Part shown: positions 43,310 to 51,772 of the stretch, piece by piece
Numbering within the stretch: position 1 is the stretch's first letter
Layout: every line of letters begins with the position of its first letter
Origin: Kordia aestuariivivens
GTDB taxonomy: Bacteria > Bacteroidota > Bacteroidia > Flavobacteriales > Flavobacteriaceae
Direction: 5' to 3'
DNA: 64,000 nt
Assembly: GCF_014397005.1 (NCBI RefSeq)
Contig: NZ_JACGWS010000004.1
Span: 310,001 to 374,000, forward strand
Program-made: the position numbers and the translations under genes
The notes under the pieces: generated by a model
Seen by the model: only the letters and a program-made list of their open reading frames with translations
Database searches by the model: none
Told to the model about the DNA's origin: nothing

Positions 43310-43849
43310 CTATGTTTTTAGTATTGTTTTTAATTTCTCTCTGGCATGATACAATCTAGATTTTGCCGTGCCTTCTGATATTTTAATGATTTCTGAAACC
43401 TCTTTTAATGAATAATCATGTACATAATATAACCGAATTACTTGTTGTTGATTTGTTGGTAATTCTTTTATTGCGGTCAATAATTTTTGTTTTAACGGTG
43501 ATATATCTTCAGACGGAATGTCCCGAATGGATTTGGTCACTTTATACGCTTCATGATGCTGCGATTGCTTGGAAACTCCTTTTGTCCAATCGATAGCTTT
43601 TCGATGTACAATTCGCAATGCCCAACTTTTAAAACGTTCAGTTTCTTTTAAGGTGTGTACTTTGTTGATAATCAGATTCCAACTGTCTTGCGCAATGTCT
43701 TTTGCGGCATCTGAATCTTTGACAATCCAATACGCCTGATTGCAAAATGTTTTGTGAAATCGCTTGACCAACATCGCCAATGCAGGTTGATCGCCTTCTA
43801 CGTAGCGAGTGACTAATATTCCATCAGATATATGATTTTTTTTATGCAT
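43310..43849 (-). CDS. ECF-type RNA polymerase sigma factor
   Basis: 179 residues with region 2 (GDQPALAMLVKRFHKTFCNQAYWIV, and the DIAQDSWNLI stretch) and region 4 (LPTNQQQVIRLYYVHDYSLKEVSEII then EGTAKSRLYHAREKLK). No region 3 or 1, as in extracytoplasmic-function sigma factors. First gene of an operon with the DUF6768-like and FMN-binding genes, so probably autoregulated. Its upstream region contains heptanucleotide arrays. Confidence 0.9.
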   Translation of the reverse strand: MHKKNHISDGILVTRYVEGDQPALAMLVKRFHKTFCNQAYWIVKDSDAAKDIAQDSWNLIINKVHTLKETERFKSWALRIVHRKAIDWTKGVSKQSQHHEAYKVTKSIRDIPSEDISPLKQKLLTAIKELPTNQQQVIRLYYVHDYSLKEVSEIIKISEGTAKSRLYHAREKLKTILKT

Positions 43850-43956
43850 AAAATAGTTCCGTCTATACTAAAGACGCAAAAAAGTAATTCAGGTTCACTT
43901 TTGTAGAAAGTATTTTCAGTTTTCTTAAAGATAGTTTTTTTTTGGTTGCTGGTTTT

Positions 43957-44030
43957 TAGCTTCTAGCTTCTAGCTTCTAGCTTCTAGCTTCTAGCTTCTA
44001 GCTTCTAGCTTCTAGCTTCTAGCTTCTAGC
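43957..44030. repeat. Heptanucleotide tandem repeat TAGCTTC x10.6
   Basis: Ten exact copies plus TAGC. First of three different 7-base arrays in the divergent promoter region between the ECF sigma operon and the 44419 gene. Apart from these arrays and flanking direct repeats (44039-44056 and 44243-44260), I see no gene in the 570-base gap. Confidence 0.95.
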
Positions 44031-44052
44031 AAAAATAATTTTACATTTAAAA

Positions 44053-44122
44053 TTTTGGGTTTTGGGTTTTGGGTTTTGGGTTTTGGGTTTTGGGTTTTGG
44101 GTTTTGGGTTTTGGGTTTTGGG
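44053..44122. repeat. Heptanucleotide tandem repeat TTTTGGG x10
   Basis: Ten exact copies of a telomere-like unit; G3 runs spaced by T4 could form G-quadruplexes on the plus strand. Confidence 0.95.
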
Positions 44123-44190
44123 TTAAGTCGCTTTGCCCCTTTTGTTTTTTTTTTGTTGATTTGGTTATTTGTTGATTTGTTACTCCTTAC

Positions 44191-44232
44191 TCTTTATTCT
44201 TTATTCTTTATTCTTTATTCTTTATTCTTTAT
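44191..44232. repeat. Heptanucleotide tandem repeat TCTTTAT x6
   Basis: Six exact copies plus TC. An 18-base direct repeat, TTTTACATTTAAAATTTT, lies at 44039-44056 before and at 44243-44260 after the last two arrays. Confidence 0.95.
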
Positions 44233-44289
44233 TCAAAATTACTTTTACATTTAAAATTTTACGTTTTGCGTTCATATTTCCCTAATTAT

Positions 44290-44334
44290 GGGTGTTTTCC
44301 TTCTTTACAAGAAACCTATAACCTCTTATTTTTG
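44290..44334 (+). promoter_or_regulatory. Promoter of the 44419 gene with GGGTGTTTTCC element
   Basis: GGGTGTTTTCC begins at 44290 and the -7 box TATTTTTG lies at 44327-44334. The same arrangement, with 36 instead of 37 bases from GGG to box, precedes the 61600 gene. Confidence 0.6.
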
Positions 44335-44418
44335 TAGTGTAATAAATTGTTTTTTACACAGGTGGCATCCGAAAAACCTATATCAAAAGAGTAGGAAACC
44401 TATCAAAACCAAAAAATT

Positions 44419-44706
44419 ATGGCAAGTCAATGCAATTCAGTGGTTGTAAATCCAATACGAAATGGAAACAACCTTAACATTTTAGTTGGTGCACAATCGG
44501 GCACAAACCCAGCAATTTTAACGTGGATTATTGTACGTCAACAAGGTCTCACACGATATTTTTATCCAGCAAATTTTAATATTGGCGGACAATATGTATA
44601 TCCTGGCGTGAGTCAATCTAAGCTTAATATTACCATATCTCCCGGAGATGTTAAGGTGGAAGTATATTATAGTGATTCTAATTGTACTGCTTCGGCTGGA
44701 GCGTAA
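44419..44706 (+). CDS. Small protein of unknown function
   Basis: 95 residues, no signal peptide or membrane helix. Predicted beta-rich: NSVVVNPIRNGNNLNILVGA, then TWIIVRQQGLTRYFYP, and KLNITISPGDVKVEVYYSD. Two cysteines. I do not recognise it. It has a well-formed promoter shared in pattern with the 61600 gene and is followed after 54 bases by another unknown gene, likely an operon. Confidence 0.65.
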   Translation: MASQCNSVVVNPIRNGNNLNILVGAQSGTNPAILTWIIVRQQGLTRYFYPANFNIGGQYVYPGVSQSKLNITISPGDVKVEVYYSDSNCTASAGA

Positions 44707-44760
44707 TAGCCAGTTAGAAACCAGTTTAAAATAGTATAAAACATTTAAAACAAAATCATT

Positions 44761-45066
44761 ATGAATACAACACAAGAAAAAATTCGTCAGATTTCCTTGA
44801 GTGCTGACGCATTACATTTAAAAGCGCTGTCGGTAGATGCCGCAACAGAAAGCTTGATGAAACATATACATGAAGTTACGTTGGAATTGGCTTCAAAAGG
44901 CACACAGGTAAGTGGCGCAAGAATTCTGGAAGCAAAAGTAGAAAAAGAGATGATTCATTTTAAGTTTGACGATCCTGATAATTTAATAGATCATGTTTCG
45001 TTGAGTTTGAACCGATCAAACCCAAAAGCGAAGATTGAAGTACATCATACTTCCGCTAGGAGTTAG
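44761..45066 (+). CDS. Small protein of unknown function
   Basis: 101 residues, no signal peptide. N-terminal half helical (EKIRQISLSADALHLKALSV), C-terminal half with strands (GARILEAKVEKEMIHFKFDD, HVSLSLNRSNPKAKIEVHH). No known domain recognised. Probably co-transcribed with the 44419 gene. Followed by three copies of the heptamer TTGCTAG (45074-45093). Confidence 0.65.
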   Translation: MNTTQEKIRQISLSADALHLKALSVDAATESLMKHIHEVTLELASKGTQVSGARILEAKVEKEMIHFKFDDPDNLIDHVSLSLNRSNPKAKIEVHHTSARS

Positions 45067-45073
45067 GTATTGG

Positions 45074-45093
45074 TTGCTAGTTGCTAGTTGCTA
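45074..45093. repeat. Heptanucleotide tandem repeat TTGCTAG x2.9
   Basis: Two exact units plus TTGCTA, directly after the 44761 gene. Confidence 0.7.
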
Positions 45094-45170
45094 AAAATAT
45101 GTCATAAGCTGATTTGAGGAAAGTTTTTTTCTTGGATTGGCTTTTTTCTCATAAGCAAAATATATAGTAA

Positions 45171-45863
45171 TTATTTTCTCTTATTTGCATTCAAGTAGTT
45201 CACTAACTCATAAACTAAAGAAACTGGATTTTGTTGATGATAAGGTAAGGTCGATTGTTTATTAAAGAGTTTTTTAGCACTTTCTATGGCATTTTCTTGC
45301 GATGCATATTCATCACTTTCTAATTTTGAATAAATCGTTTGACAGAACTTATATACTTTACCATCTTTCTTATAATTCAGATTCCATTGCTTTCCAAGAA
45401 ATTCATAATAAAATGTTCTGTGATGTTTTTGTTCAGTATAATTAAAATGTAAATAAAACCATAATTCAAATGAATCATTAGAGTATGCAATCTTGTAACC
45501 TAAAGATTTACCACTAGTAATAGCATTATCAAAATCAGAAAATTCTTTTTCTCCTTGTTTAACATCCATATCAAAAACACACCAAATTTCATCATACTTG
45601 GTGTCACTATTTTCAATTATAGAAGTTGTAGATTCTATTAACTTAAGTTTACTTTGACCTTTTAAATCTATAGCCTCGACAGTTAGAGTTATTACAGGAA
45701 AGGATTCAAAATATAATTTTTCAGTCTGTCCTTCTCCAACTATCAAGATAGTTTTATTTGTTTCTACTTCTTCAACAAGGTATGAAGAATCACCTATTTT
45801 CTTTAACCAAGGCTTTTGTGCTTTTACATCTGTTTTTTTAATTGCTCTAGTTCTTTTAGGCAT
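45171..45863 (-). CDS. RloB-like protein
   Basis: 230 residues. IVGEGQTEKLYF (41-52) is the RloB opening with the acidic residue of a Toprim-like fold; IWCVFDMDVKQGEKEF (about 95-110) supplies the DxD, and SNDSFELWFYLHFNY (about 131-145) the third block. RloB accompanies RloA ATPases in restriction-linked and abortive-infection (AbiL-type) gene pairs. The gene overlaps its RloA-like partner by 8 bases. A nuclease role in phage defence is likely but not proven. Confidence 0.78.
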   Translation of the reverse strand: MPKRTRAIKKTDVKAQKPWLKKIGDSSYLVEEVETNKTILIVGEGQTEKLYFESFPVITLTVEAIDLKGQSKLKLIESTTSIIENSDTKYDEIWCVFDMDVKQGEKEFSDFDNAITSGKSLGYKIAYSNDSFELWFYLHFNYTEQKHHRTFYYEFLGKQWNLNYKKDGKVYKFCQTIYSKLESDEYASQENAIESAKKLFNKQSTLPYHQQNPVSLVYELVNYLNANKRK

Positions 45864-47175
45864 CGTTTTCAGTATTAATTAATTTACTAAAATCGCCTAA
45901 AAATGGAATTGCCCCATATTTACCTTGAATATAATCTTTCTCAAATGAAGCTGTGTTTCTTATTCCTTTAAATTGAACTAAAGAATACAAGTGACTTGCT
46001 CCATATTTATCTTTTTCTACAAACTCTATTTGATCTCTTCTTAATATATTAGAAGAAAGAAGATTCGTATCATGGGTCGTGAAAATAAATTGTGAACGAG
46101 TGTTTTCATTTGAATTAAATAATTCTAAAATTTTTCTAGTCAATAATGGATGAAATCTTGCATCGAATTCGTCAATAATTAGAACTCTTCCCTGATTTAA
46201 CGCATCATATATAAAAGGACTTAACTCAAATAATTTTTGAGTCCCTTCAGATTCACTATCACCAAAAACAAAAGGTTCGTTATTAGTTGAAATAAGGTTT
46301 TCATCATATTTTTTTCTTGAAGTTACAAGTAATTTTTTTTTCTTATCGCGATCAAATTTTTCACGAATATCCTCGTCAATATCATCTGGTAAATCATCAG
46401 TCGAAATTTCAATTGCCTTCATATCTTCAATTCCAATATCTCCATGTTTGAGAAAATCAAGAATATATTTCTTTTTTTTCTCATCACTCAAAGAGAATGC
46501 AGCGTATTTAAATAAATCTCGATCTCGTAAACCATTTATAACAAAAATTGAAGTAATACTATCTATTAGTTGTTTAGATAATTTACCAAAACCAAAAGTT
46601 GCAAGAGTTGTCAAAAACAAAGAATTATTTCGAAAAACATCGTTTTCTTCTATGTCTTCATCCAATAAATCTAATATCTTTTTTCCTTCACTAAAATTTG
46701 TTTTATCTAAACTTATTATTTTTTGATTATCCCTAATGAAAAAAGGTTGTTCTCTATCTTTAGGCTTCCCATACAACCATTCTGCTTTAATATCCTCATC
46801 AGTAGCCTCAAAACCATATCGATACCTAACATTTTTATCCCAAAAAATAATTTGAAAAAAACTGGGCGAATCTTCAGTTTCAGTAGATAACCTATATGAA
46901 TCAATAATATTTAATATTTTCTCATCCTTAACTGAGTTTTCTATAATTCTAATAAATGCAATCAAAGCTTTGACTATATTACTCTTACCGCCCGCATTTG
47001 CACCATAAATTACTTTTGATTTTAGAAAAGAAATATTCTCATTATTCTTTCCTTGAATAACATTTCTCAAATCAATTTCTTGTTTACTTGATTTTATTTT
47101 AGCAGCAGAAAGATTTAAAGTCTGTATATCTTTGAAAGATTTAAAATTACCAAAACTAAATTCCTGAATTTTCAT
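45856..47175 (-). CDS. RloA-like AAA15-family ATPase
   Basis: 439 residues, ABC-type AAA_15/AAA_21 ATPase: the N-terminal MKIQEFSFGNFKSF strand, Walker A YGANAGGKSN (57-66), a long middle part, the signature-like SESEGTQKLFELSPFI, Walker B RVLIIDEFDARFHP and a switch histidine in FIFTTHDTNLL. With RloB it forms a two-gene unit; similar pairs make AbiL-type abortive infection systems. Its expression seems to depend on its own promoter; the rlmD gene is divergent. Confidence 0.82.
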   Translation of the reverse strand: MKIQEFSFGNFKSFKDIQTLNLSAAKIKSSKQEIDLRNVIQGKNNENISFLKSKVIYGANAGGKSNIVKALIAFIRIIENSVKDEKILNIIDSYRLSTETEDSPSFFQIIFWDKNVRYRYGFEATDEDIKAEWLYGKPKDREQPFFIRDNQKIISLDKTNFSEGKKILDLLDEDIEENDVFRNNSLFLTTLATFGFGKLSKQLIDSITSIFVINGLRDRDLFKYAAFSLSDEKKKKYILDFLKHGDIGIEDMKAIEISTDDLPDDIDEDIREKFDRDKKKKLLVTSRKKYDENLISTNNEPFVFGDSESEGTQKLFELSPFIYDALNQGRVLIIDEFDARFHPLLTRKILELFNSNENTRSQFIFTTHDTNLLSSNILRRDQIEFVEKDKYGASHLYSLVQFKGIRNTASFEKDYIQGKYGAIPFLGDFSKLINTENDA

Positions 47176-47374
47176 CTTAAACGATTATTTGCTTATTTTT
47201 TGTAAATATATGAATAAGAAATTGATTTGCTTTCATTTTTTTTATTTGTTTAACAATATTGCTATATCTCTTAATTCAAGTCGACAAATAACAACTCTCA
47301 AAAGTTTTAGCATTTTTTTAAATATTCCCGCCATAAATAATCTATATATTTACCGCTATTGTTATTTTTGCCGC

Positions 47375-48787
47375 ATGGGAAGAAGAAATCGAAGACAAGT
47401 TTTTGAAAAGGTTGAAGTGATTGATACTGCCGTAAAAGGAAAAACAGTAGCAAAAACTGATGAAGGAACTGTCATATTTTTACCAAATGCCGTTCCAGGT
47501 GATGTGGTAGATATTCAAACATATAAGAAACGGAAAGCTTTTTATGAAGGGAAAGCAATTCACTTTCATTCATATTCAGATAAACGTGTGGAACCTGTTT
47601 GTGAGCATTTTGGAACCTGTGGCGGTTGCAAATGGCAACACATGGGCTACGAACACCAATTGTTTTACAAACAGAAAGAGGTTTTTAATAATTTAACGAG
47701 AATTGGAAAAGTTGAATTACCAGAATTAACGCCAATTTTAGGAAGTGCCGAACAGTATTTCTACCGAAACAAAATGGAATTTTCATTTTCGGACAGTCGT
47801 TGGTTGACACAAGAAGAAGTAGATTCGGAAGAAGACTTAGGCGATAGAAACGCACTTGGATTTCACATTCCGGGGATGTGGGACAAAATTTTAGATGTAA
47901 AGAAATGTCACTTACAAGCCGATCCGTCAAACGCAATTCGTAATGCAATTAGACAATTTGCCACAGAAAATGACATTACCTTTTTCAATACGCGCCACCA
48001 AACTGGATTGTTGCGTACGTTAATGTTGCGTACTTCTTCTATTGGAGAAGTGATGGTGTTAATTCAGTTTTATCAAGAAGATGAAGCAAAACGCACTTTA
48101 TTATTAGACTACGTCAAAGAGACGTTTCCAGAAATTACATCGTTATTATATGTAATCAACGGAAAAGGAAATGATACAATTTACGATCAGGAAGTGATTT
48201 GCTACAACGGACGCGATCATATTTTTGAGGAAATGGAAGGTTTGAAGTTTAAGATTAACGCAAAATCGTTCTATCAAACAAATTCTGATCAAGCGTATGA
48301 GTTATATAAAATTACACGCGATTTCGCAGGATTAAAAGGTGATGAACTCGTATACGATTTATACACAGGAACAGGAACCATCGCACAGTTTGTCGCAAAA
48401 AAAGCAAAAAGAGTGGTTGGTGTTGAATCGGTTCCAGAAGCGATTGAAGCTGCCAAAGAAAATGCCGAACTCAACAATATTACAAATACAGAGTTCTTTG
48501 TTGGAGACATGAAAAAAGTGTTTAACGCAGAGTTTATTTCCGCCCACGGAACACCCGATATTATTATTACCGATCCACCACGTGATGGAATGCACGGCGA
48601 TGTAGTCGCACAAATTTTAAAAATTGCACCTGAAAAAGTAGTGTATGTAAGTTGTAATAGCGCTACACAAGCCCGCGATTTAGCATTGATGGACGCAACA
48701 TATAAAGTAACCAAAGTACAAGCCGTGGATATGTTTCCACAGACACATCACATTGAAAATGTTGTACTTTTGGAAAAGAGAAATTAA
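47375..48787 (+). CDS. rlmD: 23S rRNA (uracil-5-)-methyltransferase RlmD family
   Basis: Methylates a uridine in 23S rRNA (U1939 in E. coli) using SAM. 470 residues from ATG 47375 (an open frame extends upstream but encodes no conserved residues). N-terminal TRAM domain, the [4Fe-4S] cysteines CEHFGTCGGCKW with a fourth in KKCHL, SAM motif VYDLYTGTGTIAQF, IITDPPRDG and the catalytic cysteine in YVSCNSATQARDL. Followed by DUF6452 and DUF6048 genes, an arrangement common in flavobacteria. Confidence 0.92.
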   Translation: MGRRNRRQVFEKVEVIDTAVKGKTVAKTDEGTVIFLPNAVPGDVVDIQTYKKRKAFYEGKAIHFHSYSDKRVEPVCEHFGTCGGCKWQHMGYEHQLFYKQKEVFNNLTRIGKVELPELTPILGSAEQYFYRNKMEFSFSDSRWLTQEEVDSEEDLGDRNALGFHIPGMWDKILDVKKCHLQADPSNAIRNAIRQFATENDITFFNTRHQTGLLRTLMLRTSSIGEVMVLIQFYQEDEAKRTLLLDYVKETFPEITSLLYVINGKGNDTIYDQEVICYNGRDHIFEEMEGLKFKINAKSFYQTNSDQAYELYKITRDFAGLKGDELVYDLYTGTGTIAQFVAKKAKRVVGVESVPEAIEAAKENAELNNITNTEFFVGDMKKVFNAEFISAHGTPDIIITDPPRDGMHGDVVAQILKIAPEKVVYVSCNSATQARDLALMDATYKVTKVQAVDMFPQTHHIENVVLLEKRN

Positions 48788-48805
48788 ACAGAAGTTATAA
48801 AATAT

Positions 48806-49405
48806 ATGAAGAAGTTATCCTATATAGGAATCACAGTTGTAGTTGCTTTGGCAGCAATACTGTCCTTTTCATGCGAGAAAGATGATATTTGCCCAGAAGG
48901 AACGTTGACAACGCCTTTGTTAGTAATTGAGTTTTTTGATGCTGATATACATATTGCCACTGGAGAAGATGTGCTTAAAAACGTAACAGGATTATGGGTT
49001 GAAGCGGTTGATCCTACTATGGAAGTTGTAGTTATAGATGGAGTAGATGTTATGGTTATTGTTGATCCAATTCAATCAGATGCACAAACAGTAAATACAG
49101 TTTCAATTCCACTCCGCACACAACAAAATAGTACGGAATATCGATTTATTTCTGGTTATGAAGAAGATGACATGGGCGTTCAAACTGCTGGAAACGAAGA
49201 TATCATTACGTTTAACTACGAAGCACAGGAAATATTTCTTTCCAGAGCTTGCGGATACATTGTAAATTATACATTAGAAGATGATCCAACTGGCGCGGTA
49301 ATTACCACAGATACTGATAACTGGATTACTCCTGCTACGGGAATTACAGTAGACATAACAGAAGTTCAAAACGAAACTATAGCGCATGTTAAAATATATC
49401 ATTAG
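48806..49405 (+). CDS. DUF6452 family lipoprotein
   Basis: 199 residues. Lipoprotein signal (lipobox near FSCEKD, with charged residues after it). The mature part has the DUF6452 pattern: DICPEGTLTTPLLVIEFFD (about 30-48) and EIFLSRACGYIVNYTLED (near 150). Function unknown. It follows rlmD by 18 bases and overlaps the DUF6048 gene by 20 bases, suggesting a co-translated outer-envelope pair. Confidence 0.8.
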   Translation: MKKLSYIGITVVVALAAILSFSCEKDDICPEGTLTTPLLVIEFFDADIHIATGEDVLKNVTGLWVEAVDPTMEVVVIDGVDVMVIVDPIQSDAQTVNTVSIPLRTQQNSTEYRFISGYEEDDMGVQTAGNEDIITFNYEAQEIFLSRACGYIVNYTLEDDPTGAVITTDTDNWITPATGITVDITEVQNETIAHVKIYH

Positions 49406-50141
49406 TACACTCGCATGCTTAGTGTTGAGCGTGAGTTTTGCACAAGATACAGAAGCAACAACAGCCGTTGTTAGCGATACAATTCCTGCGAAAGAGAGTT
49501 ACGGATTGCGCGTTGGTTTAGATTTGAGCAAACCAATTCGTATGCTCCTCGAAGACGATTATAAAGGCTTTGAAATTGCCGCAGATTTTAGATTGACAAA
49601 AAAGTTTTACCTAGCTGCAGAATTAGGAAACGAACAAAAAACAGTTGATGAAGAACAAATCAATTTTACAACAGAAGGAAGTTTCATCAAACTAGGATTT
49701 GACTTTAACGCCTACGAAAACTGGTTTGGAATGCAAAATGCGATTGTGGTTGGAATGCGCTACGGATATAGTACACACAAACAAACATTAAATAGTTATA
49801 CTGTATATCAAACAAATCAACATGTGGAAGGCGAAAGTATCTTGACGCAAACGCCAGGAACAGAATTTTCTAGTTTAAATGGACATTGGATTGAAGTCGT
49901 TGCAGGTATAAAAGTGGAACTCTATGATAACATTTACATGGGATTTAGCTTGCGCTTGAATCGATTACTAAGTACAAAAGAACCTGAAAACTTTCAAAAC
50001 CTTTTCATTCCAGGATTCAACAAAGTAACGTCCGACAGCAATATTGGTGCAGGATTCAATTATACAATTAGCTATTCAATTCCAATCTACAAAAAAACAA
50101 AAAAGAAAAAGGAAGAAGCTACTGACGAAGAAGGTTCTTAA
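49386..50141 (+). CDS. DUF6048 family outer-membrane barrel protein
   Basis: 251 residues: signal peptide (ends near SFAQ20), then YGLRVGLDLSKPIRMLLEDD, KFYLAAELGNEQKT and FIKLGFDFNAYENWF strands, and a long C-terminal charged tail (KKTKKKKEEATDEEGS). Beta-barrel expected. Gene overlaps DUF6452 by 20 bases. Function unknown. Confidence 0.8.
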   Translation: MLKYIISTLACLVLSVSFAQDTEATTAVVSDTIPAKESYGLRVGLDLSKPIRMLLEDDYKGFEIAADFRLTKKFYLAAELGNEQKTVDEEQINFTTEGSFIKLGFDFNAYENWFGMQNAIVVGMRYGYSTHKQTLNSYTVYQTNQHVEGESILTQTPGTEFSSLNGHWIEVVAGIKVELYDNIYMGFSLRLNRLLSTKEPENFQNLFIPGFNKVTSDSNIGAGFNYTISYSIPIYKKTKKKKEEATDEEGS

Positions 50142-50165
50142 ACTCTAATTCGTTTTAGAACATAT

Positions 50166-50196
50166 AAAGTTGTCTCTCAAAAGGCAACTTTTTTTA
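50166..50196 (+). terminator. Terminator of the rlmD-DUF6452-DUF6048 operon
   Basis: AAAGTTG (50166-50172), 12-base loop, CAACTTT (50185-50191), then T-tract. Confidence 0.8.
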
Positions 50197-50288
50197 TATT
50201 CAGAATTTAGCGGATAACCTCAAAATTAAACATTACACTAAACTATTATTTATTACTTTAGATTGAAATTTCAAATACCCCAAAAGGC

Positions 50289-50795
50289 ATGACAATTAGC
50301 GAAAAAGCAAGAACGTACGCGACAGAAAAACATCGCGATGCCAATCATGGATATGATCAATATCCGTATGAATTTCATTTGCAAATGGTTGTCAATGCTG
50401 CTGAACAATTTCTACATCTCATTCCTGAAAAAGCACAACAAAATGTATTGGCAGGTTGTTGGACACATGATATAATAGAAGATGCACGCGAAACCTACAA
50501 CGATGTCAAAAAAGCATTGAATGAAGACGTTGCCGAACTCGCATACGCGCTTACCAACGATAAAGGAAAAACACGCAGCGAACGTGCTGGTGAACATTAT
50601 TATGAAGGTATCAAAAATACACCATACGCAACTTTTATAAAACTCTGCGATCGTATTGCAAATGCTACACATTCAAAAAATACTGGAAGTAGAATGTTAG
50701 ACGTATATCGTAAAGAAAATCCAAAATTCATTGCAAAACTTCATCATGAAAAATATTTAGATGTAATTCAGTATCTGGAAGGCTTACTCAAATAA
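50289..50795 (+). CDS. Stand-alone HD-domain hydrolase (SpoT/MESH1-like)
   Basis: 168 residues of one HD domain. YPYEFHLQMV (25-34) supplies the first histidine, H60-D61 with E64-D65 (THDIIED) is the metal motif of (p)ppGpp hydrolases, and KLCDRIANATHS (about 118-129) holds the third conserved aspartate. Stand-alone hydrolases of this shape degrade (p)ppGpp or NADPH. No synthetase domain is present or nearby. Monocistronic. Confidence 0.82.
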   Translation: MTISEKARTYATEKHRDANHGYDQYPYEFHLQMVVNAAEQFLHLIPEKAQQNVLAGCWTHDIIEDARETYNDVKKALNEDVAELAYALTNDKGKTRSERAGEHYYEGIKNTPYATFIKLCDRIANATHSKNTGSRMLDVYRKENPKFIAKLHHEKYLDVIQYLEGLLK

Positions 50796-50894
50796 TATAC
50801 AGTTAATTAAGCTAGAATGATTCAAAGAATGACGTTCTTGTAAATATACTGTAGTGTGAATTAGCTCACTTACGTGTATGCTAAATCTAAAAGT

Positions 50895-51515
50895 ATGAAT
50901 GATGCGGAGGAGATTAAAGAGCAAAACCAATTTGAAGAACTAATTCAAGGACTTATTGACAATCAATACGGTTGTTGTAATGACTTTATAATTCCTAGTA
51001 TCATAACTGGGTTAAGAAACAATATCACTACACTGAATACTTCAGGAAAGATGAAATCAGCAGGGATTGGTAACAAAGTAGATTTTCAAAATGATCAATT
51101 AATTAGAAGCGATAAAGTCAATTGGATTGAAGAACTAAGCACCAATGAATATGAAAAAATCTATTTAAAGAAAATCTGGAGATTCATACATCACCTCAAC
51201 AAAACTTGCTTTACCTCCATTAAAACATTTGAAAGCCATTACGCTAATTACGAACTCGGAAGTTTTTACAAAAGACATTTGGATCAGTTCAAAAGCGAAA
51301 AAGGACGAAAATATTCGATCGTTTTATACCTAAATCAAAATTGGGAAGAAAAAGACGCAGGTGTTTTATCTTTATATCCGTTAAACGCTGAGCAAAAAAA
51401 CATTTCACCATTAGAAGGGCGCATGGTCTTTTTTAGAAGTGACGAAATGGAACATGAAGTGCATCCTTCCGCTACTAGAGAACGTAACAGTATTGCGGGT
51501 TGGTTGAAGAATTGA
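50895..51515 (+). CDS. 2-oxoglutarate/Fe(II)-dependent oxygenase, prolyl-4-hydroxylase-like
   Basis: 206 residues from ATG 50895 (a GTG at 50874 would add seven). Double-stranded beta-helix with the iron ligands His-x-Asp in YKRHLDQF (about 131-138), a distal His in MEHEVHPSATRERNS with the co-substrate arginine, and YSIVLYLNQNW in between. Likely hydroxylates a protein side chain or small molecule. A 20-base gap separates it from the end of the next minus-strand gene. Confidence 0.78.
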   Translation: MNDAEEIKEQNQFEELIQGLIDNQYGCCNDFIIPSIITGLRNNITTLNTSGKMKSAGIGNKVDFQNDQLIRSDKVNWIEELSTNEYEKIYLKKIWRFIHHLNKTCFTSIKTFESHYANYELGSFYKRHLDQFKSEKGRKYSIVLYLNQNWEEKDAGVLSLYPLNAEQKNISPLEGRMVFFRSDEMEHEVHPSATRERNSIAGWLKN

Positions 51516-51530
51516 GAAATAGAAATGTTT

Positions 51531-51761
51531 CTAAACCTCCTTATGCCCTTTTGTAAAAAGTGAACTCATCAATACTTTTTCTTTGCCATCTTCTTTAACA
51601 GCTGCAAACTTTGGTGCTAATATACTAGCGATAACTGCACAAATTAAAGACAACCACAATCCGCTTACGGGTATTACATAGCCTAGCGTAAAACGAAACA
51701 CTAAGAACAGCGTCATAAAGGCTATAAGATTCAAAATAAGTGCTTTAGTTTTTGGTTTCAT
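51531..51761 (-). CDS. Small two-helix membrane protein
   Basis: 76 residues with two hydrophobic helices (about 8-26 and 31-49) joined by a short loop and a basic C-terminal tail. No family recognised. It starts 11 bases after the stop of the THUMP methyltransferase gene on the same strand, so it is likely in the same transcript. Confidence 0.6.
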   Translation of the reverse strand: MKPKTKALILNLIAFMTLFLVFRFTLGYVIPVSGLWLSLICAVIASILAPKFAAVKEDGKEKVLMSSLFTKGHKEV

Positions 51762-51772
51762 ACGTGTACAAT

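Noticed and set aside
44069-44254. Open frame across the TTTTGGG array
   Set aside because: Encoded protein is only the translation of the heptamer repeats; no start context or conservation.
47189-47374. Upstream extension of RlmD (62 residues)
   Set aside because: No family similarity and hydrophobic random-like sequence; the family N-terminus begins at ATG 47375.
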